From positions 6,805 to 70,804 of the forward strand of contig CBDCEX010000002.1 of the NCBI GenBank assembly GCA_965216025.1: DNA of 64,000 nucleotides, written 5' to 3'. The stretch is from JADFQT01 sp965216025. Its GTDB lineage: Bacteria > Chloroflexota > Dehalococcoidia > Lucifugimonadales > UBA3495. Of this stretch, positions 61,590-64,000 are shown in pieces. The notes under the pieces are model-generated. The model saw nothing but the letters and a program-made list of their open reading frames with translations. It was not told the origin of the DNA and ran no database searches. A program made the position numbers and the translations under genes. Each line of letters opens with the position of its first letter. The first letter of the stretch is position 1.

Positions 61590-62510
61590 GTAACTATCTC
61601 AAAACCTTGAATTGAATTTGAAACTTATATTATACTTCCACCAAAAGTGTGGAGGTGAAAGCAGTGAAACCAATGAGGCAAGTTGAACCGCTGGAGACTA
61701 TTTGGGAGATTCCGGACGATTTGTGGGAGAAAGTTGAGCCAGTGATCCTGGAGGGAATCCCTCCCAAAACCACCGGTCGCAAGCGGGTCAACCCAAGGCC
61801 AATCCTTAACGGAATTATCTTTCGCTTACGTAGTGGTTGCCAATGGAACCATCTGCCCAAGACTTTTGGTGACGATAGTACTATCCATCGTACTTTTCAG
61901 CTATGGGTAGAATCGGGAGTGTTGAACCAAGTGTGGTCGGTCATGGTAGAGGAATGTGAAGAGCTGGGAGGTGTGGACTGGGAATGGCAAGCAGCGGATT
62001 GCGCCCTGGGTAAAGCTCGCCTGGGGGGGACGCAATTGGCCCCAATCCCACGGACCGGGGCAAGGCGGGCAGCAAGCGAAGCCTGTTGGTAGAGGGGGAT
62101 GGAGGGCCTCTGAGTCTAGTGGTAGCTGGAGCCAATGTCCACGACACCAAGCTGCTGGAAGCCACCCTGGAAGCCATTGTGGTGGAGCGGCCTCAGCCCA
62201 CTGACCAGGCACCCCAGCACCTATGTCTGGACAAAGGGTATGACAATCCCACCGGCCACCAAGCTGCCGCTGCCCACGGGTATCAGGCCCACATACGACG
62301 TATTGGTGAGGAGAAGCTGGATAGCTTCGGCGAGAAGACCCATCCGGCCCGACGTTGGGTGGTGGAACGAACCCTGTCGTGGCTGTCCAAGTGCAGAGGA
62401 TTACTTGTCCGTTACGACAAAAAGGCATCCAATTTCCTGGGTCTTTTGACTGGCCTGCGGGCTACTGTGGTACCGGCGAGTTTGGCGCCTTACTGTTTTG
62501 AGATAGTTAC
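61590..62510 (+). mobile_element. IS5-family element
   Basis: 921 bp with perfect 16-base inverted ends GTAACTATCTCAAAAC (61590-61605) and GTTTTGAGATAGTTAC (62495-62510). TTA flanks both sides (61587-61589 and 62511-62513), a TNA-type target duplication. The MITE at 25138-25257 has closely related ends. Confidence 0.93.
61664..62092 (+). CDS. IS5 transposase, first frame
   Basis: GTG 61664 follows GGAGG at a good distance. The protein begins MKPMRQVEPLETIWEIPDDL; NGIIFRLRSGCQWNHLPKTF and the HTH-like region STIHRTFQLWVESGVL follow, then the first Asp region WQAADCALGKARLGG. The frame leaves homology at a run of seven G near 62023-62029, where the conserved protein continues in the -1 frame. 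Confidence 0.83.
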   Translation: MKPMRQVEPLETIWEIPDDLWEKVEPVILEGIPPKTTGRKRVNPRPILNGIIFRLRSGCQWNHLPKTFGDDSTIHRTFQLWVESGVLNQVWSVMVEECEELGGVDWEWQAADCALGKARLGGTQLAPIPRTGARRAASEACW

Positions 62511-62514
62511 TTAG
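62086..62514 (+). CDS. IS5 transposase, second frame
   Basis: The conserved C-terminal part actually begins near 62025 (DAIGPNPTDRGKAGSKRSLL) and continues GGPLSLVVAGANVHDTKLLE with the second Asp, LCLDKGYDNPTGHQAAAAHG, and PARRWVVERTLSWLSKCRGL with the Glu. It is joined to the first frame by a -1 shift at the G7 run, as in IS5-group elements that use programmed frameshifting. Confidence 0.83.
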   Translation: MVEGDGGPLSLVVAGANVHDTKLLEATLEAIVVERPQPTDQAPQHLCLDKGYDNPTGHQAAAAHGYQAHIRRIGEEKLDSFGEKTHPARRWVVERTLSWLSKCRGLLVRYDKKASNFLGLLTGLRATVVPASLAPYCFEIVT

Positions 62515-62543
62515 TCCCCATGATCTCCACAAAGGTAGGATAA

Positions 62544-63428
62544 CTAAACCAAAGCCAAGGTGGGAACTACATTGGGCAGTGATGGCAAAGGCACGGCAGG
62601 TGTAAAGATCAATGCATCGGCTCGAGCTTGTAACAGGGTTCGGCAGCGATGTTTCACTTCATCCTTACGGTGAGCTAGTCCGCCGAAGAATGCATTCATC
62701 TTCTCTTGGACTTGGGCTTTTGTTCCCAGGCATTCGTTGGCCGTGACCTCTTCCCTGGCCCAGTCCCAGACGGCTTCGTCGGCATTGAAGTCTGGGCTGT
62801 AGGCCGGTAAGGCCACCAGCCTCAGCTGCAAGTCAGGGGTGGTCAAATAGCTGCGAATCGCTTCTCCTCGGTGGGCTGGCCCATTGTCCCAAATCACTAC
62901 CAGAGGTCCAGGATGTTTTTCTCTTAGCTGCCGTAAAAAGGCGGTGGAGGTCTCGGCATTGCTGTTGCCGGCTATTTCCATGGCTTCCACCTCCCCAGTC
63001 TCCAGACAAACTCCCGAGTAGTAGCAGGCCTTCTCTCCCCACCGGGGACTGGTGGAGTCCACCAGCGCTGCCTCTCCCTTGAGTACCCATTTGCCTCGCA
63101 GGTCGGCATCGGCCCGAAAGTGGGCTTCATCCACGAAGAAGATCTTGGCTCCACTCTCTTGGGCCTCCTCTCGGATTTGGCTGTACTGGAGGACGAAGGC
63201 TTTCCGTTCTTCATCCTTGGCTTTCAGGAGGCGTTTCTTGGGTCGCTTCAGCACGAAGCCCAACCGATGGAGGTAGTTCAAGCAACTGCTCCGACTCAGC
63301 CCCAGGTCAAAGCTCTGCTTGAGAAATTGCCTCACTACTTTCCAATTCCAGTTGGACAATTCAATCCCCGCCTCCCCAGGCGGATTTTGCACCGCAGACT
63401 TCAGTTGGTTCTGTTGACCCCAGTTCAA
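62544..63428 (-). CDS. IS630 transposase, C-terminal DDE part (copy 2)
   Basis: Nearly identical to copy 1: KIFFVDEAHFRADADLRGKW, LVVIWDNGPAHRGEAIRSYL (here the more usual HRG), and LPAYSPDFNADEAVWDWARE. The frame overlaps the end of the HTH part by four bases and lies in the -1 frame relative to it. Confidence 0.88.
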   Translation of the reverse strand: MNWGQQNQLKSAVQNPPGEAGIELSNWNWKVVRQFLKQSFDLGLSRSSCLNYLHRLGFVLKRPKKRLLKAKDEERKAFVLQYSQIREEAQESGAKIFFVDEAHFRADADLRGKWVLKGEAALVDSTSPRWGEKACYYSGVCLETGEVEAMEIAGNSNAETSTAFLRQLREKHPGPLVVIWDNGPAHRGEAIRSYLTTPDLQLRLVALPAYSPDFNADEAVWDWAREEVTANECLGTKAQVQEKMNAFFGGLAHRKDEVKHRCRTLLQARADALIFTPAVPLPSLPNVVPTLALV

Positions 63429-63775
63429 GACGGGGGGGAACCCCCAGTCTGTTCAAAGACCAAACCTTGGGCCCCGCCTCGGCGAAAGTTGGCCAGCCAG
63501 TTTCCAATGGTATGAGGCTCTCTGTCCAAAGCCTCAGCCACCTGGATAGCCGACCACCCTTGGGCCAACAACCATAGCCCGTGCCATCGCTCTCGCTCTC
63601 GAGGTGTTGGCGCTCGATACATCCTTTCCCGTAAGTCACCTACATTGAGTTGCCACTCTTCCATGAGTTGCACTATTTCCTTCATCCCTTCCACCACCGC
63701 CAATCGATTTCTTTTACAGAATATCGCAACTCCTCTTCGGGTTCGCTTTATGTAGGTTTCACCTTAGCTTTGGTT
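62547..63775 (-). mobile_element. IS630-family element, copy 2
   Basis: 1229 bp with the same ends as copy 1, flanked by TA at 62545-62546 and 63776-63777. It begins about 30 bases after the IS5 element. It lacks the 11-bp duplication of copy 1 and so probably represents the active form. Confidence 0.93.
63425..63703 (-). CDS. IS630 transposase, N-terminal HTH part (copy 2)
   Basis: 92 residues, with VGDLRERMYRAPTPRERERW and LLAQGWSAIQVAEALDREPH then TIGNWLANFRRGGAQGLVFE. It stops after TGGSPPS. A run of seven C just before the stop (TCC CCC CCG) is a plausible -1 slip site that would join it to the DDE part. Confidence 0.85.
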   Translation of the reverse strand: MAVVEGMKEIVQLMEEWQLNVGDLRERMYRAPTPRERERWHGLWLLAQGWSAIQVAEALDREPHTIGNWLANFRRGGAQGLVFEQTGGSPPS

Positions 63776-63807
63776 TAGGTTGACTACCAAGAGAAGCTGT
63801 CAGGGGA

Positions 63808-64000
63808 TTAGGTGGATCTGGTTCCAAAGTAGAATCCCATGGCTGAGCCTAGTAGACCTGTCACTGCGGGTAAAGCCATTTGAATCCAACCATTGATGTC
63901 CAAGCCTTTCAAATCTACGAACAGAACCCAGAACACCAACGGTAGTAGAACGAGTGACCCAAAGATACTTATTAAAATAATGGCAAGCCAGCCCCGGATC
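63808..64000 (-). CDS. C-terminal end of a small membrane protein (runs off the window)
   Basis: The minus strand from the window edge reads IRGWLAIILISIFGSLVLLP, then LVFWVLFVDLKGLDINGWIQ and MALPAVTGLLGSAMGFYFGT, stopping at TAA 63808. Two membrane helices are present. The helix-GSAMGFYFGTRS ending is common in phage-related and hypothetical small membrane proteins. The N-terminus lies outside the window. Confidence 0.65.
   Translation of the reverse strand, partial: IRGWLAIILISIFGSLVLLPLVFWVLFVDLKGLDINGWIQMALPAVTGLLGSAMGFYFGTRST

Overview
This 64 kb window looks like a bacterial chromosome segment of moderately high GC. The gene content points to Chloroflexota of the Dehalococcoidia/SAR202 type. 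That placement is an inference from content: a PyrR-attenuated pyrimidine operon, a DUF951 gene, a HemQ-type heme enzyme, 7Fe ferredoxins, two luciferase-like flavin monooxygenases, NHL-repeat proteins, a GMC oxidoreductase and a UGSC selenoprotein. No rRNA is present to confirm it.

Layout. 0.2-3 kb: a frameshifted cysteine hydrolase and a long VWA-domain protein. 3.2-11.6 kb: the pyrimidine operon pyrR-pyrB-pyrC-carA-(unknown 139 aa)-carB, preceded by a complete PyrR attenuator. 11.8-19.2 kb: ornithine cyclodeaminase-like enzyme, 7Fe ferredoxin, LysR regulator, MFS remnant, DUF951 plus pyrF, sfsA, an Nth-like glycosylase, a cupin and an SDR gene carrying an amber codon. 19.3-22.3 kb: an IS1380 transposase and an alpha/beta hydrolase whose tail is duplicated around an unrelated ORF. 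22.7-33.7 kb: catabolic genes (two LLM oxidoreductases, glutamate dehydrogenase, gamma-glutamyltransferase, MBL hydrolase, SDR), a pentapeptide-repeat/TIR fusion, and a 266-bp perfect tandem duplication. 33.8-43.3 kb: ISAs1 copy A, a thioredoxin-like lipoprotein, a CopD-like protein, a Trm112-like protein, an O-methyltransferase gene split by IS630, an NHL protein, GMC oxidoreductase and thiolase. 44.2-45.9 kb: a two-gene unit whose first gene reads through an in-frame UGA (Sec-Gly-Ser-Cys) followed by a SECIS-like hairpin. 46.7 kb: tRNA-Ala(TGC). 48-53.8 kb: an insertion-sequence graveyard (inverted IS701-like remnants, IS1182, ISAs1 copy B, truncated CitE-like gene). 54-61.4 kb: second 7Fe ferredoxin, aconitase, HemQ-like protein, ISAs1 copy C, second NHL protein, ComB-like phosphatase. 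61.6-64 kb: IS5 and a second IS630, then the edge of a membrane protein.

How it fits together. The pyrimidine genes form one translationally coupled operon from carbamoyl phosphate to dihydroorotate. pyrF lies 4 kb away on the other strand, and pyrD and pyrE are absent from the window. The remaining metabolic genes suit a heterotroph that oxidises varied organic compounds. The window is rich in mobile and duplicated DNA: three ISAs1 copies, two IS630 copies, an IS5 element plus a 120-bp non-autonomous derivative with the same ends and the same type of target duplication, several tandem duplications and at least four families of dispersed intergenic repeats. The strongest candidate for something special is the selenoprotein pair at 44.2-45.9 kb.
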